A stretch of DNA of 64,000 bases from Pseudopyrenochaeta lycopersici (Eukaryota; Ascomycota; Dothideomycetes; Pleosporales; Pseudopyrenochaetaceae), in NCBI GenBank assembly GCA_003313425.1, contig NHZP01000015.1, positions 62,001 to 126,000 on the forward strand, read 5' to 3'. The translations under genes and the position numbers were made by a program. Of the stretch, positions 22,600 to 33,970 are shown piece by piece. Below the pieces are notes generated by a model. It had not been told where the DNA came from. It worked only from the letters and a program-made list of their open reading frames with translations, and ran no database searches. The first letter of the stretch is position 1. Each line of letters starts with the position of its first letter.

Positions 22600-23690
22600 G
22601 CGAAACATAGATTTACTTATACACTGACATCAGGCAGCTCCCCATGGAGATCTGTGATGATGTGGGTGAGTAGACCCAGTCCTGTCACGCTGTTCGAGTC
22701 ACCTGGCAGCTTTATTGCTTGCAATGGGTCGTTAGCCCAGGTGTTAGTTTGGTGTATGACGCAAGGTGGCTGCGGGCAAGGCTCTTCAGAACCTGGGTTA
22801 GGGCCCATTAGAGTGATTGTCAACGGTGATTACCCGAGGGGCCTGCTATTGTATTATAAAATGTTTCTTGAGTTGTAAGAGGACAAGGAAAAAGGAGCTG
22901 GAGGGAAGAGAGAAGGCGCTGGGGTGCCAACAAATGGGTCCGTGTCCTCGCATGATAGGATTCTATTATAAAAGCCCATAGCCCTTATAGAAATAATGCA
23001 TGAGAGATTGGTCACTGCTAGGCCTGTTATGGATCAGCCAGGCGTTTTACTACTTCTCTACGCAAAGTTTAGGATGTACACACTCTGCTTGAGCTTTAAT
23101 GACTGTAAAAGTGTGGTTTGCTAACTGTTGATGAAAATATCGAGTCAAATAGTCTCTCTGCTACGAGGAAATGGCGATGTTGGCAGTTACGACGATTTGT
23201 CGCCCCAGAACGAATGGGAAGACGTAGAGTTCAAGCAAACCGTCTCAAAGCGAACCTCTCGAACGTACGGGGTTTCCAGGGTGATGTTACCGAATTCATC
23301 TACCCTCTCCCACATCAGAAATTGCAACCGCGCTCGCACTTCCGCTGGAGTAGAATACCGGAAGAGTTAAGTTAAGTAGGTCCCGTTTGTGCCAGGTCCA
23401 CCACAGAGTTTCCCATGAAACTAGGCCTTTACAGTACTAGCGTGACGAACATAACATAGGTAGTATCAGATCACATGTTCCTCGTCTGATGCGTAATAGT
23501 AAAATTCAAAATAATTCGCTGATGTGTTACCCGCACAGATTAAGAGGATATCAACGTTTAATAGAGACGGTGATTGTTTCTTCTGTTCATAAAGCTTATC
23601 GTCGGTAAATTTAAGGTGGCTGGTTAAGAAAGTAGGGGTTACTTAGAAAGCTCGACAAGGGAATACCAACCAGCTTGAGCCAGCCAGGCC
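22600..23690. other. Intergenic, no gene recognised
   Basis: Balanced composition. Overlapping open frames at 22591-22878 and 23118-23375 on both strands have no recognisable domains and lack supporting introns or codon bias. I see nothing else. Confidence 0.35.
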
Positions 23691-23796
23691 ATAACTAGGT
23701 TAGGAAGCACTTATTTCGACGTAACTTACACGAAGGATCTAGGGCCTGATTATCCTTATGTTGCAAACAACGCGCTGTGACCTGGGGTACGGTAGG

Positions 23797-23990
23797 CTCA
23801 CGTGCGCGCTGACGTAGGAGCTTACCCTGGAGAGACACGCACTTATGTGTGCATTCAAGGGCGCGCTCACGTGCGCGCTCACGTGCAAGCTGATGGGCAA
23901 GCTCACGCAGGAGACACCTGAAGGTAGACTCACGTGCGCGATCACGTGCGCGATCACGTACGCGCTCACGCACGCGTACACGCTGCTCAC
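23797..23990. repeat. CACGTG-rich 12-bp minisatellite
   Basis: Imperfect tandem units of the type GCGCTCACGTGC/GCGATCACGTGC, broken by a ~50-base spacer with degenerate units (AAGCTGATGGGC). Each good unit holds the palindrome CACGTG. The array is readable as protein on both strands because 12 is a multiple of three, which explains open frames here; I do not call them genes. Units vary in sequence and there are no unique spacers, so it is not a CRISPR array. Confidence 0.8.
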
Positions 23991-24211
23991 GCTCCTACCG
24001 TATAATGGCCCCTGTAATAGGCCGTGCTCAGCTCTCCTTTATATAGCTGGCTCTCCTAAAGCCTCCTAGACAAAACAGTGGTCCATCTCATAGATCACCT
24101 GGGTAACTGTTGCCAAGCTCTCCCTTTTTCCTCCACACCTTATGCTTTAGGGACCAGAGTAGTCTAATCATAAAAAGCTTCACAGGGATGCCGCATCGTG
24201 ACTCTTAGCTA

Positions 24212-24622
24212 GTGTGTCGCTCTATTATCGAAAGGATACACAAAAGGCATTTAAGGCACCCGAATAATATGATAGGTTTCTTGTCGTTGTCAAGCAGCAG
24301 CTTCATTATTATAACGCTCACTAACAAGTTGCGGAAGCAAGGACTAGACTTAAAAATGGTGGTTGTGCGGGATACCTATTATAGAATTTTCAGATATCTG
24401 TTAAAATCAGGATTATCTATGTGCGAAACATCACATCCTCTAATACGGAAACTAATCGAAGCCTATCTAGCTCCTCGGGTAGAGCAACTCGAAGCACTAC
24501 GGCCTGCCGGAAACTTCGTTGATTTCTTTATGGGAGATAATGAGTTACAACTAAACAGGGTTAGGACGGTAATCGAGCAAATTGAGCATATCAATCAAGT
24601 TTATCAGATCAGAGCTAAATAA
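24212..24622 (+). CDS. Hypothetical protein, 136 codons
   Basis: Open from ATG 24212 to TAA at 24620. The middle and C-terminal parts (YRIFRYLLKSGLSMCETSHP, RVEQLEALRPAGNFVDFFMG, RVRTVIEQIEHINQVYQ) look like an ordinary helical protein with balanced codon use and no opposing frame. I recognise no domain. No intron or TATA signal is evident, and it may be a relic of a larger gene. The stretch 24000-24211 upstream shows nothing. Confidence 0.35.
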   Translation: MCRSIIERIHKRHLRHPNNMIGFLSLSSSSFIIITLTNKLRKQGLDLKMVVVRDTYYRIFRYLLKSGLSMCETSHPLIRKLIEAYLAPRVEQLEALRPAGNFVDFFMGDNELQLNRVRTVIEQIEHINQVYQIRAK

Positions 24623-24724
24623 TCATTCACTTCCTAAGACAATATTTATGAGTACTTCCAACTGCCAAACATAATCTTTATCACATACCGAGACAAGTCT
24701 GAGACGAAGTGCGCTAGACGACGA

Positions 24725-24900
24725 GTGTCACGAGACCATCACGCGGTCGCTCGTGCGCAATCTACTGTAGGAGAGCCAGCGACTGCGAGCAAGGTTGCCG
24801 AGCATCTCTTTGCTCGCCTACTCCATCCTTTCGCTGACGTTTTTTGTCTATTTTCGACTAATCTAGGTGGCCTCAGGGCCAGACTTGTCGGCAATTCAAT
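24725..24900 (+). pseudogene. Short relic resembling fungal NLR/ankyrin-type genes
   Basis: A plus-strand frame contains LLHPFADVFCLFSTNLGGLR, which resembles a segment (DVFCFFSxDLGGF) I recall from repetitive fungal ankyrin/patatin-type proteins. Upstream is VGEPATASKVAEHLFARLLH. The frame then runs into an ATATTAAT-rich stretch (24895-24970). Too short to assign firmly. Confidence 0.35.
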
Positions 24901-24974
24901 ATTAATTAATAAGGGTGATATTGATATTGTATTAATATCCAGACCCATGATTGATATTAAATTAATAATATAGC

Positions 24975-26380
24975 CAAGGAATTACCGGATTGGGAAAAGC
25001 ATATAGAATCTGTGGTGTTTTAGACACTTTAGGCACCTATAGTCTGTAAAGCCCATTGTCGTCGCTTTCTACTTTAGCTGTGATATTGTCAGGGTCTTCT
25101 GCTAGTATGTAGAGCGTCTGGATAAGCCCGTTCGTATTCCAATTACCCAGCACCACTGTCATCTCTATAACCTATACTCCTAGCCTCTTTTTGTCCGCAT
25201 GCCGGCGGTTCTATGCTTAATACATTAATGCTCTATAGTTAATTCTCTCCCAGGCTACCAGCCTCTGATGAGAGCTATCATGATGTTGGTCATACTGTCG
25301 ATCGTTTCGTCGCCGCCGCTAATTGACTCGCCAGCGACACCCCCCCGTTTGTGCGCGTCTTAGGGGCTCTCTCTAATATTCGGGGGGCTAGAGGGAAAGC
25401 TTAATTAAAGGGGATTGTATCTCTTGACTTTAAAAACTACTCTTGCTTAGAAGTTCTGCATTCCGGCAGTTTCTCTGGTTGGAAGAGAAGATCGCTAAAA
25501 AGCGATCTAATAGCAAAATGCTTTAGCGTGCCTTGATGTACAGCTGGCTGCAGTCACGCGGGCAATCTCGCATGTTATCAGATCTGGAGGTGTAATATCT
25601 TCCATACTGAGATATAGACGACTGATAATAACCTTAATACCACAGTCGCCTGTACATAATCCTGCGTGTGACGAAGACGCGCTGTTTTCGTGCTGGTGTT
25701 GCGTTCATAGATTACGCGCTAGGCTAGGTTGAGTGAATAATTTCCGCTACTGTAGCACTAGCGCGGGGGACAAATCTCAAAGGGGGGACAAATCTTAGCA
25801 GCCCGCCAACAGGCCTGTATTTTTCTAGTCATACACCGGTGCTAGATGCGGAAATAGCACAAACCTACTAACCCAATACACTGGTTATAGCTTTATAGAC
25901 TTGCGTAGGAGAGGCTTTAGTAGTAAAGTAATAAAATTCTCTCGCTACGCAGTGATTCTCGCTACGTAGTAAGGGATGTTATAAATTTTATGTTAGAATA
26001 ATGTTTAAAATACTTATATCTGATTTAATCCCTCAGGAGGGTGAAAAGGATATAACAATAACTTAACGTCACCCACTGCGTAGCGAGACGCTGTAGTAAA
26101 TTAACCACTAAGTTAGACCAAAAACATGAATCCATGCCTGGTCATAGTGTATAGCGGTTTATATACCAACAGTATCTCGCTACGCAGTAAGCCACGTTAG
26201 TTAGTTACATATGGTCTCATTACTCGAGTACGACGAGTAAAGAACATGCCCTTGTAATCTACTGTACTCCACATACCCCGCGCAACCTGCTATTACACTA
26301 GCTACAGTCTAGGCTTTTGCGCGCTTCGGCTCGAATCTATGTAACAATAGGCGTAATTGCAGTAAGCAGTACCATTACCA
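24975..26380. other. Intergenic, no gene; short repeats
   Basis: No coding frame is recognised. A GGGGACAAATCT string is repeated at 25768-25798. From 25935 to 26195 the motif CTCGCTACGCAGT occurs four times in both orientations (see the separate entry). Confidence 0.4.
25957..26088. mobile_element. Possible tiny foldback/MITE
   Basis: CTCGCTACGTAGTAAGGG at 25957 is matched by the inverted CACCCACTGCGTAGCGAG ending near 26088. Two further copies of CTCGCTACGCAGT lie just outside (25941 and 26177). An AT-rich interior of ~95 bases. No convincing target duplication, so it could also be a cluster of fragments. Confidence 0.35.
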
Positions 26381-26612
26381 TGTTGACAGGTCTAGAAAGT
26401 ACGGTGATATCTGATCAGAGAGACCGAAATTCTAGGTTTTCAGTAGGACCAAGAATATCAGGTTAACCGTCAGCCAGTCCGAAGAGCTGAAGTTAATGCC
26501 ATAGCTATAAAGGCTAGGCTGCGCTCTAAAGAGAAAATGTAAGACAACTTAAAATAGAGATAATTGCAAGTCTATTAAGAATTGCATCACATATGCCACG
26601 TATTTAAGTACT
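26381..26612 (-). repeat. Dispersed exon-like module, copy 2 of 3
   Basis: Minus-strand copy of the module at 17066-17312, reading SLYSYGINFSSSDWLTVN then NFGLSDQISPYFLDLSTW with one 1-base shift and a few stops. It lies immediately downstream of the membrane-protein pseudogene 26617-27554 on the same strand, the arrangement expected if it is a last exon of that gene. Confidence 0.6.
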
Positions 26613-26616
26613 CAAA

Positions 26617-27554
26617 TCAACATACCACAGCGCACCCGAGTGCTCCGAAACATAATCTGCTAACCTCGCTACTGTGTACCTTAACCCAGGGCGGCAACCC
26701 CTCCATCTTCGTCTGTAATACTATAAATAAGGCTGCAAGCAGGATAAAGGGGGCGCAACATGCCAAGCCTAAAACCAGCAGAATTATCACCCTCCAACAA
26801 ACGCCAAGGCGAAGGACAACGCTTGCAATGTTCAACAGAGAGGCGAAGACTAAGTAAAAGAAAATAACAGCAAGAATTACTATAAGTACTAAGCCTAGGA
26901 CCAGCCCTTATTAGAGGTATGCAGAGACTTTTGTAAGGCGGTCTGCTAGAGACTAAAGTTAGCTTACCTTATCTTAAAGCGCATCTTCAGTATTACCGTC
27001 TAATAAGTCAGGTAAGCCTGAAAGAATCCCTAATACTAGAGTAGAAAGATTCAGCGGCAGGCTAGAGCAGAATGTGTTGTACGAATAACTGACACACACT
27101 TGCCGCGTGCCTATTAAACAATTTTTTAGGGTATGCTCTTCTATTTCTTAAATAGGAGTAGTAAGAGAGCCTGCGGCGCTTTTAATCCAGCTAGCGGCCT
27201 CTAGGGCTGCAGTTACAACAGCATCTATAGCGCTCTTAGCGTTGCTTAAGACACTAGGAACTACCGTTATCGCGCTACTCGCAATCCTCTTAGCTGCGCT
27301 CTAGATATCTTAGAGGATGTCGCAGCGCCCGAGGAAGCCTGCGCCTAGGATAACATTATGTATAAAGCTTATTATGTTTAGCTGTTAGGAATCATTCATT
27401 AGTAAGCATGCTGTTAGAATACATAGCTTCCTCCTACACTTAGTGTGAGTATGCCGGTCTCGGCGTTTTGTTGTGATTGCGTCTTAGCTATTAGAACAAC
27501 AAACGCAACCGCAGCGGCAGTGAAGCCTAATAGCAGGATCGCTTTCAATAACAT
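26617..27554 (-). pseudogene. Membrane-protein family pseudogene, fullest copy
   Basis: Start ATG at 27554 with an N-terminal membrane anchor (LLKAILLLGFTAAAVAFVVL), a possible intron ending TTCTAACAG, a soluble Ala-rich part matching 17396-17715, the block GTRQVCVSY, a CSSLPLNLS motif, and a C-terminal part with two hydrophobic helices (LVLGLVLIVILAVIFFYLVF and VIILLVLGLACCAPFILLAA), ending FGALGCAVVC. About 300 residues. Interrupted by roughly ten TAG/TAA stops, mostly at expected Gln codons, so RIP-inactivated. Topology suggests an integral membrane protein with a soluble loop; I do not recognise a named family. Confidence 0.6.
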
Positions 27555-27599
27555 GCTTAGTCTGTAGGAGGCATGTTCTTGTTAATAGTATTTCTACCA

Positions 27600-28049
27600 A
27601 ACAGGGACCCGAAATAGCCTCCTCGGTTCCAAAAGGTGGCCCTCCAGCTAGTTTAGGCAGCTAACCCACTTCACTTCATGTAAAGGCTATTGTTTGTCTA
27701 TAGGAACTTATGTAATATCATCTGTTTATATTCTTAGTAATTTCTAACAAGGTTAGAATTAAGCCTCAGACTTACTAGAGGTGATTTTCGGTCGAACAAA
27801 ATAGGCCCTGCGAAATCGAGTGCTTTACTTAGCGCATTTGGCCTAAGGCTGAACGATGATAATGTGACATTAGGTACCTAACCCAGTTACGCAATAGGTG
27901 CGGCGAGATCAATTCCCTAAGCCCTACGCCTTTTCCCGTCCTTTATTGTACTGATGCGAAACTATAGGCCGCAACAATCTATGTCGCTACTATGTAACGT
28001 AATGCTACAAATATAAGAAGAGACACGCCCCTAAGAGACATCCTCAAAC
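27600..28049. other. Intergenic, no gene recognised
   Basis: Balanced composition, no recognisable coding frame. It could hold the promoters of the divergent relics at 27554 (minus) and 28050 (plus). Confidence 0.35.
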
Positions 28050-28405
28050 ATGAATAACGGCACTCTGCAAGCCCTAGTAGCGATCCCTCTATAGTTAAGA
28101 GAATTAACATTAGAAGAGCTAGAAAAGCAAAAGCAAGCCTAGGGCCTGAGGAAGCCGCAGAGCAAGTACAAGGAGACCTACGTCAAGCCGTGGAAACTAT
28201 AAACGTGCAGAGGTTACTCCTGCAGAAGCTTGCCGAACGAGAGAATGCTATAGGGGGGCTTAAAGCTACAAGCAAACCCAGCAAGTCCGTTTTCACGTTA
28301 TTGACCGATCTTGAAAAATGGAAGATAGATACAATTCAGGCTCTTGAGATGTTGTAGGGCTGGAAGCGCTAGGAAAGGCTACTCTTTAGCTATACCCTAT
28401 AACCG
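28050..28405 (+). pseudogene. Coiled-coil protein relic, unrecognised
   Basis: ATG at 28050 opens MNNGTLQALVAIPL, then after one stop and one frameshift (about 28140) a clear charged helical frame: LGPEEAAEQVQGDLRQAVET, LLLQKLAERENAI and FTLLTDLEKWKIDTIQALEM, ending in TAG at 28355. Heptad-like spacing suggests a coiled coil. No named family. Confidence 0.4.
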
Positions 28406-28700
28406 TCGCAGATCTTTGACCTCGTCTATATATTGTCTTTCTAGCTTCGCCGTAAATTCTTAGATGCCGGTGACTACTATCTTCGTCGTCAAGTTCTTCA
28501 TCCTTGTATCTCTTAAAGCTCCCTCTTCTTTTAAGGTATTCCTGAGTCTGACGCTCATCCTGTCTTTTACTAAACTCTTCTGCCAACCCACTATTATAAA
28601 TCTCCTCTTCTTAAGCCCTATATTCAAGTAGCTGATACCTCCTACCATTTTCGTCTCGCATTCCTTCAGCTCGCCGAAATAATGCCGAATCCGAACAACA
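28386..28700 (-). pseudogene. Charged-protein relic, unrecognised
   Basis: The minus strand carries a highly charged frame (RDENGRRYQLLEYRA, stop, EEEIYNSGLAEEFSKRQDER, RRGSFKRYKDEELDDEDSSH, RIYGEARKTIYRRGQRSATV) ending near 28386. A second frame is also open here, so the reading is not certain. It converges on the plus-strand relic 28050-28405. No named family. Confidence 0.3.
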
Positions 28701-28719
28701 TCTAACTTAGAGCTGTCTT

Positions 28720-29440
28720 TTGGACATTGTTAAATGAGCTAGTATTTCTGAATATCTGCATAAACATACTGAGTTCAGAGCCTTGCGATGACCCTGCTGA
28801 CTTGCAAGGTAGTCTTTTCGTATGCTCCTTATCCTCATCGCCCGGGGTTGACTATGAGGCGCAAGAAACTGATAGGAAAGAATACGGACTGTCTTATACC
28901 TCGGTAGGGCAAGCTGTGCCAATTAGGTCTTTAATACTATCTTTATAATACTAGCCTATACTCATTAACAGTCAGAGACTTACGAACTTATTCTAAAGGT
29001 AGTCGAAGCGTTTAATAGTCTCTAAAACGAAGATAGATAGCTTAGAAAGCGGAATAAGGAGGCGATGGGCTTTAGAAGTCTAATGTGAGACACCCCTCTT
29101 TATATCCTGCTTCCTGCTAGCTACCTAATGTTCGGCACAACGCTAATTAGGGATTCGTACCGTCTAGCTTTTCCCTCGATAGTTCGAGAACGCAATGGAG
29201 AGGTTAGACGGGCTGCTCGCATCACCCTAATCGTGATCCACCACGCATTATGCCTACCACCTGATTCAACTGCGGCATGTGACCCCAGAGGTTGGCACCT
29301 ACACTAGTGTCACTTCTAGTTAGAAGCAATTATTGTCGTCACAGAGTATAAGAAAGACATAGTTATCTTAGGTTCTTTAAGCTTCTACATTCGTAGCTAT
29401 AGATTCCTAACGTTTCCAGTTCCTGATTGCTAAAATTATA
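28720..29440. other. Intergenic, no gene recognised
   Basis: Short overlapping open frames on both strands at 28707-28948 without recognisable content. Otherwise nothing seen. Confidence 0.3.
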
Positions 29441-29700
29441 CTTATCTTCTTATACTCTTTATACTTAATACTAAACTTCTAGATTGCGATACGCATCGGC
29501 GTCTTTATCTCTAGTAGTATTAGTGTCTTCTATGCCCTTAATATCCAGGGCTCTTACGAGGTTCTGATTAATATCACTACGTTTGTTGCAACATGTGCTG
29601 TGTTTGCGACTAGCTCTCTCCGTAAGACATCTAATTAAGCCATTTTAGCCGTAGCTAATTAGTTAAGGCCTAAACCTATATAACAAAAGCAACTCTTCCA
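29440..29700 (+). pseudogene. Hydrophobic-protein relic
   Basis: A plus-strand frame with Gln-to-stop lesions reads IRIGVFISSSISVFYALNIQ, then VLINITTFVATCAVFATSSL and RKTSN. Two hydrophobic segments suggest a former membrane protein. No start, no family. The next ~600 bases to 30330 show nothing readable. Confidence 0.25.
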
Positions 29701-30329
29701 GAATTCTTCTTTGCATAGTAGTAGTTACACTGTTGTACATTTATAGTAAGAAAGAGAATAGAAGGGTTTTAAGTGTTGCTTTAGGGCTTATATTAGTTAC
29801 GACTGTTAGGCTAGCTGCATAGTCCTTCTCCGTCACATTTCTCGTTCTAATATTTCACTACTTAGGGGCGGCGCTTTTTCTTGTAGGGACGCGGTGAAAG
29901 AGGAACGGAGAACCTATAGATATCTTCCTTAATAAAGCAAGGCGGCATCTCCGTATTAAGATATCACCTTAATACGTAGCTTCGCCGCCTAAGTTCTTCA
30001 ACTGTTTAGATAGCCTAATATAGACGTGTGTCGATATAATCATCCGTCCAGTCGATGCATGCATAGTTATGACTAAATGCACCTTTACACAAACTACCGC
30101 CGATACAAAGACGTCCCTGCACACGATCAGCTAATACTAGTGGTTGTTGGAAGTCTCAGGGAAGATGGAACGACTTGTTTACACAATAGTAGTATCCTGC
30201 AGTCACCAGCTGATAATCTTACATTAATTCCAATTCTGAGCTAGGGCGCCTAAGAAAGCCGAATACGTATGCATGTTCCCATAATCAGGACAAGGTCTTC
30301 GTACCCAACCAATGCATGGACCCCTCAGC

Positions 30330-30705
30330 TCAGCGCCAGAATCCAACGTTACACATTTCCACGTCCCAAGCACGCCCTGTCGAGGCTGAGACGTCCCTCA
30401 ATCGCCGAAATAGCAGTCTAGCCTGACGACTGAATTGAGAGGCCAAGGAATGCAATAGGACGAAATCGTGAACCGCTTGCCGGGACGAAGTAAAATTTTC
30501 TGGTGAATTAGATACCAAATGCCATCCTCACTTGCTCTACAATTATTGCCTTCATACGTGAGTGTCGAGTCGAAGCATCATGGGCGGCCACTGCTCCTTT
30601 ACTTTCCATGCGATTATCGCAGCGGTTAGTTAAGAACAGCAATGATCGACAGGCAAACAATTCGTCCCATGTCCGCGTCAAGGATGCAAAGCACTCAAAA
30701 GGCAA
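30330..30705 (-). other. Two overlapping minus-strand frames, possibly one broken gene
   Basis: Frame one (30705-30508) ends QVRMAFGI; frame two (30518-30330) overlaps it by 11 bases and carries SSRQAVHDFVLLHSLASQFS. A single-base shift would join them into ~125 codons. Composition is host-like. No family recognised; could also be chance. Confidence 0.25.
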
Positions 30706-30790
30706 AATAAAGAGACGGCAGGCTGACAGGGATAGCTAGGCATCAAGGGGCCAGCGCGGTTCCCGTAGGAACATCCTGGCGACGTAACAT

Positions 30791-32082
30791 TGATTGATTG
30801 ATTGATTGATTCTTACGCCACAGCAGTGATGGGAGCTTACTATTGAAAAATAGTAATTACTATTTTTTTAAAAAGTTTATATTAAATTACTTAGTAATCC
30901 TAAAATTCTAATATTCTAGACTAGAATACTACTTAATCTAGAGATTAATTTTAGAATTTTAGAATTTCCTAAATAGGCTTAGTTCTTTAGGAAAAAATTT
31001 AAGCAGAAAAAAAATAGTAAGCTAAATAGTAATTACTAATTTACTAATTTAGCTTACTATTTTTTTTCTTAAAAATTTTATTATTAAGGAACTAGGCCTA
31101 TTTAAGAAATTCTAAAATTCTAAAGTTAATCTTTAGATTAAGTAGTATTCTATTCTAGAATATTAGAATTTTAGGATTACTAAGTAATTTAATATAACCC
31201 TTTTAAAAAAATTGAAAAAATAGTAATTACTAATTTTTGCCCATCACTGCGCCACAGGGTGCCCAGAAGGCCTATAGGCTAACTATCCTATCTAACCTAA
31301 TCGCTTAGACCTCGGTACGCCTACGCTTTATTCTAAGCCTAAAGCAGCTTCGTCCCTCTCAACTCTAACCTCTCTACTCCTTGTAGTTATACTGTCTAGG
31401 ACCTGCCTTACTCTTATCCCTACGGTCCTCTGTATCTAAGAGCCGTTTCCTGACTGTCGACCTTCTTATTACTGGCTAGCTAACTTTAAGTCCGCGAGGA
31501 TATAACCTGTAGCCTGGAGGGTCCTACAGTATCGCGTTCACCCTAGGTATCTAGTAGCAATAATAAACTTAACAGTCCTGTTAAGCATATTAAGGTTAGG
31601 TTTCTAAGACTCCGCCTTTCTATCTAGTAGTTCGCCCGAGGGTAGCTATTGTTCTAACTGTCCTCTTAAAAAGAAGGATAAGTTGCTCTACCTATTACCT
31701 GCGACTTTCTGTAGTGCTAGACGAAGCTCGTCCTATTATGAATATTTAAAGAGGAAGTAGTAAACAGTTTCTAGGGTCTGTCTTTTACACTCACATAAGT
31801 CTAAATTCGTAGCGCCTATTTTCGCAAGGTAACTCTTGAGCTAACTCTTTCTAGTACGTAGTTGGCACAGTATCGCTGCTTTCTTATATGTGAGGTTGTC
31901 GTACATAATTCGCGTGTGTCGGCCAGGTAGTACTGCGTCTAGGGGTACCGGCTTATCCAGTTTTGTCCTTGGTAAGAGGGCGTGAATCCTTTTTAGCGCC
32001 GACGGTAGTGTGAGTCCGGATATCGGTGGCAGGTCTTCACTTGTCGCTTTCTTTGCTAGGTCATCTGCTTTCTCACTTCCTG
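30791..32082 (-). mobile_element. 5'-truncated LINE (Tad1-like) with 14-bp target duplication
   Basis: The insert is flanked by identical TGGCGACGTAACAT at 30777-30790 and 32083-32096. On the minus strand it begins inside the RNase H domain (GSEKADDLAKKAT), continues through ALLPRTKLDKPVPLDAVLPG and LCQLRTRKS, a CECKRQTLETVYYFL-like cysteine region, and ends in a TCAA tetranucleotide tail (30791-30812). Truncated 5' end, simple-repeat tail and a target duplication longer than 10 bp are the signature of target-primed reverse transcription. Several stops make it inactive. A hAT-type MITE (30824-31249) is inserted near its 3' end. Confidence 0.85.
30824..31249. mobile_element. hAT-type foldback MITE, 426 bp
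   Basis: Ends CAGTGATGGG and CCCATCACTG, flanked by the 8-bp duplication CGCCACAG (30816-30823 and 31250-31257). The two halves are inverted copies of each other over almost the whole length (for example TAGTAATTACTA near both ends and AGTAGTATTCT/AGAATACTACT), so the single strand could form one long hairpin. AT-rich, no coding capacity. Confidence 0.85.
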
Positions 32083-32123
32083 TGGCGACGTAACATGCTG
32101 GGCTGCAGCAACTGTGTGTACTA

Positions 32124-33968
32124 ACGTGTTCCACCAGTCAGTGGCGAACACCAGTCAGTCGCGCACCCCACCAAATCGTCTACGCTTACTCTTAAAATAA
32201 CAATAATAACCTCTTAATAACAGCCTCCTACAGCTTAAAAGAAAGGTTATATCCTTCTTATATTATAGGCCTTTAATTTAAAGTAGATAATAAGTGTCTA
32301 AAGGGCTGTAACGCTATTTAACGTTCCTAATTTAATACTCTAAAGTTACTTTAATAAACGCTTACTTTAACTTATTATTAATATATATAAATAGAAGCTA
32401 TTACTTATTAAAGAATAAAGCTTTATTTAATAGATACTAAAGCTTAATTAATAAAGCTTTCTACTTTATATTATTAATATACGCTAAATAAGAGACGCTC
32501 TTCTTATTATATAAGGTTAGTAGTCTCCTCTACTACTTCTTAGTAAGAACTAAGTCTTTTACTTTATTAAGGCTTAGTTAGAGCTTTAAATAAAGTAAAA
32601 CTATAAATTTTACTTATAGTATATAAAATATAAAGATTTTATAAAAATAAACGCTTAGTATAGCTTTATAAAGAATATAATTAAGATATATAAGATAGTA
32701 GTAGAGGATACTTATAACTTTAATAAGATAGAGTTTATAATAAGTATTACTTTAATATTAAAAGTAGTTACTAGCTCTAATACTATTAGATAAGTAACTA
32801 TTATATAGCTTAGTAACTATAACTAGATAATAATAATTAAGTATATAAGCGCTATAGGCTATATACTACCTCCTTTTATTATTTTTAAGAGTAAAGTCTA
32901 CTAAGCGTTATAGTATAGTCTTAAGCTTTAGCTACTTAGTAACTAAAGTATTAGTATAAGTAATAATAGATAAATAACTAATAACTTTAGCTTTATATAG
33001 TTAAAGTATTTTAATATCCTTATAGCTTTATATATAATTAGAAGTTATTATCTTCTTATACTAGATAGCTATAGTAGCTATATAATACTTATATTTAATA
33101 CTTACTACTTAAAGAAGAATATTATTACTTTTTATATACTTCTTTATATATCTTATAAGCTATAGCCTCTTAATATTAGTTACTTTTTACTTCTTAAAAT
33201 AGTGTATAAATACATAATAGATAAGCTTACGCGCTAATAAGTATAGTTTATTAATAAAGATAAGTTTCTATATATATATCTTAATATATATATATAACTT
33301 TTTTCTTAGTTTTAAATATCTTTAGAGGCTTTTAAGTAATAAGCTAAGTTTCATTCTATTTTAAACGCGTCCTATTAATACTTATAGTTATCTATATACT
33401 ATCTCTTTTATAAATAGAAGCTATAGCTAAGGCTATTTAAATAATAGAAACGCCTTATATAATAAATTAACTTAATTAATAGGCTAATTTTATATATAAG
33501 CTCCTTTACTATTAATTATAGAGCCCTTTAAGTAAAGCTCTTACTTAGCTTATTAAAGGCTATTAGCTAGCTATAAACTTAGCTATAATCTTAGTAGAAA
33601 AAAATAGTAAACTCTATACTTTAAACGTGTGTTTAAAATATAGAAAGAATAAGTAGTAATAATATATTATAGCTAGAGGCGTGTTATAAGTTAAAGTAAG
33701 TTATATATTAGCTATAGCTACTAAAAGAGCTTTAAATATAAAAGTAGAAAGTAAGGCTTCTTAGCTTTAGTAATAAGCACCTCTAACCTATAGTAAGTGC
33801 AAAGTTTAAAGTTATATTTATACTTTATATAGATAGAGATAGAGAATATTATTACTATATTTACTAGTAAATTTGCTGCGTGGTTGTCGCGTTATCGTAC
33901 GTTGAGATCCTCTTGTTTCGTGGTGGTGCGCGACTGACTGGTGTTCGCCACTGACTGGTGGAACATGT
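32124..33968 (-). mobile_element. 1.84-kb TA-inserting TIR element, copy B
   Basis: Flanked by TA (32122-32123, 33969-33970); ends ACGTGTTCCACCAGTCAGTG and inverse. This is the only copy without an internal insertion, 1845 bp. The interior is strongly RIP-degraded and AT-rich and nearly identical to copy C. No transposase signature could be read on either strand. It sits 27 bases beyond the LINE target duplication. Confidence 0.85.
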
Positions 33969-33970
33969 TA

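Noticed and set aside
23797..23990. CRISPR-like direct repeats
   Set aside because: Units are contiguous, 12 bp and variable, without unique spacers, in a fungal genome. It is a minisatellite.
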